Shown piece by piece: positions 63,353 through 64,000 of a DNA stretch of 64,000 bases. This DNA is from JAVVEZ01 sp032250895 (GTDB lineage Bacteria > Pseudomonadota > Gammaproteobacteria > Pseudomonadales > Pseudohongiellaceae). The position numbers were made by a program, and so were the translations under genes. Under the pieces are notes generated by a model. It saw nothing but the letters and a program-made list of their open reading frames with translations, ran no database searches and was not told the DNA's origin. The DNA lies in assembly GCA_032250895.1 (NCBI GenBank), contig JAVVEZ010000004.1, forward strand, positions 18,122 through 82,121. Direction: 5' to 3'. How positions within the stretch are numbered: the first letter of the stretch is position 1; each line of letters starts with the position of its first letter.

Positions 63353-64000
63353 ATGATCCGCAAACGAATTTTTATCGCAACGGTACTGGCAATGGCCGTG
63401 CTCAGCGCTTGCCAGCCGGATAGTCGGCAATCAGTGCAAAACCCAGGTGATCCGGCAAGTGTGCAAGCCACTGCCCGCGATGCCAGCCTGGCTGCCAATG
63501 TGAGCGACCAGCGCCTGCTCAATGCCGCCGCCGAACCGGAACAGTGGTTGTCCGTCGGCGGTACCTATGAAGAACGCCATTACAGCAGTTTGACAGAAAT
63601 CAACCGCGACAATGTGGATCAGCTGGGGCTGGCCTGGTACGCGGACTATGACACCAATCTGTCGCAGCAGGGGACTCCCCTGTACATCGACGGGGTCATT
63701 TATGTATCCACGGCCTGGAGCAAGGTCTATGCCTTTGATGCCCGCAATGGCACGCAGCTCTGGCAATACGACCCGAAGACCCCGGGCGAGATTGCGGCCA
63801 AGGTGTGCTGTGGCATAGTCAACCGTGGCATCGCAGCCTATGAGGGCAGGATTTATGTCGGGACGCTGGATGGCTATCTCATTGCTCTCGATGCCGGTAC
63901 CGGCGAGGAAGTATGGCGCAAGCTCACCGTCGACCAGAGCAAACAGTACACGGTCACCAGCGCTCCGCGCGTCATCAAGGGCCAGGTGCTGATCGGTAAT
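63353..64000 (+). CDS. PQQ-dependent methanol/ethanol-type dehydrogenase, 5' part
   Basis: First 216 residues; the gene runs past the window end. Signal with lipobox LSAC at Cys20, so it is a lipoprotein. WLSVGGTYEERHYSSLTEINRDNV is the usual start of the mature enzyme. Propeller tryptophan-docking-like units are visible (GVIYVSTAWSKVYAFDARNGTQLWQYDP, GRIYVGTLDGYLIALDAGTGEEVWR). Adjacent Cys152-Cys153 in KVCCGIVNRG form the vicinal disulfide over PQQ. Periplasmic oxidation of an alcohol is expected; whether the metal is calcium or a lanthanide depends on residues not in view. AGGGGG lies upstream of the ATG. Confidence 0.88.
   Translation, partial: MIRKRIFIATVLAMAVLSACQPDSRQSVQNPGDPASVQATARDASLAANVSDQRLLNAAAEPEQWLSVGGTYEERHYSSLTEINRDNVDQLGLAWYADYDTNLSQQGTPLYIDGVIYVSTAWSKVYAFDARNGTQLWQYDPKTPGEIAAKVCCGIVNRGIAAYEGRIYVGTLDGYLIALDAGTGEEVWRKLTVDQSKQYTVTSAPRVIKGQVLIGN

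Overview
The window looks like a chromosomal contig from a gammaproteobacterium, probably an aquatic one. It carries an H+-type NuoA-N complex I with fused NuoCD, LolCDE, MsbA-LpxK-KdsB (so an LPS outer membrane), two very large TonB-dependent receptors of the EEI(Q/R)VTGSRI type, and gene orders that recall Pseudomonas-like genomes (mfd-gap, lolCDE/comEC/exbBD/lpxK/kdsB/murB, uvrC-pgsA-tRNA Gly-Cys-Leu). I assign no genus. A 10-base N run at 56167-56176 shows this is a draft scaffold.

Layout. 1-7.7 kb: mfd on the minus strand, then gap, apbE and sthA (redox housekeeping). 8-22.8 kb: a complete nuo operon behind a recognisable promoter. 22.8-25.5 kb: small accessory insert with a TPR protein, a membrane acyltransferase and a stand-alone serine-recombinase-like protein. 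25.5-28.8 kb: lolC-lolD-lolE, with lolE apparently starting at a CTG codon. 28.8-47.5 kb: accessory block between lolE and comEC, holding a four-gene sulfotransferase / UDP-sugar dehydrogenase / MmgE-PrpD / nucleotidyltransferase operon, a VOC protein, exported proteins of unknown function, an ASPIC/UnbV VCBS protein, two paralogous TonB receptors with matching upstream regions, a TPR protein and a prolyl-4-hydroxylase-like oxygenase. 47.5-59.5 kb: comEC, an AT-rich two-gene islet for a secreted metzincin-like protein and a partner, then exbB-exbD-msbA-lpxK-trm112-like-kdsB-murB-uvrC with overlapping ends. 59.6-62.1 kb: pgsA, three tRNAs and a tiny decayed integrative islet at tRNA-Leu with BrnTA. 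62.1-64 kb: nrtS-like gene, a MerR/excisionase-HTH plus MEDS-domain regulator, and the start of a PQQ-dependent alcohol dehydrogenase that runs off the window.

The strongest signals beyond gene calls are: (i) an 11-G tract between a perfect TTGACA and a TATTTA upstream of the metzincin pair, the architecture of a phase-variable promoter; (ii) five copies of a palindrome TTTCG-N5-CGAAA, two upstream of each TonB receptor and one between the -35 and -10 of the VOC gene, suggesting one regulator controls all three; (iii) three palindromic repeats at an exact 61-bp period with the geometry of a type I-E CRISPR repeat but no cas genes, in a genome that also has similar REP-like palindromes; (iv) a 1.2-kb tRNA-Leu islet bounded by 20-bp direct repeats, with an integrase pseudogene and a toxin-antitoxin pair.
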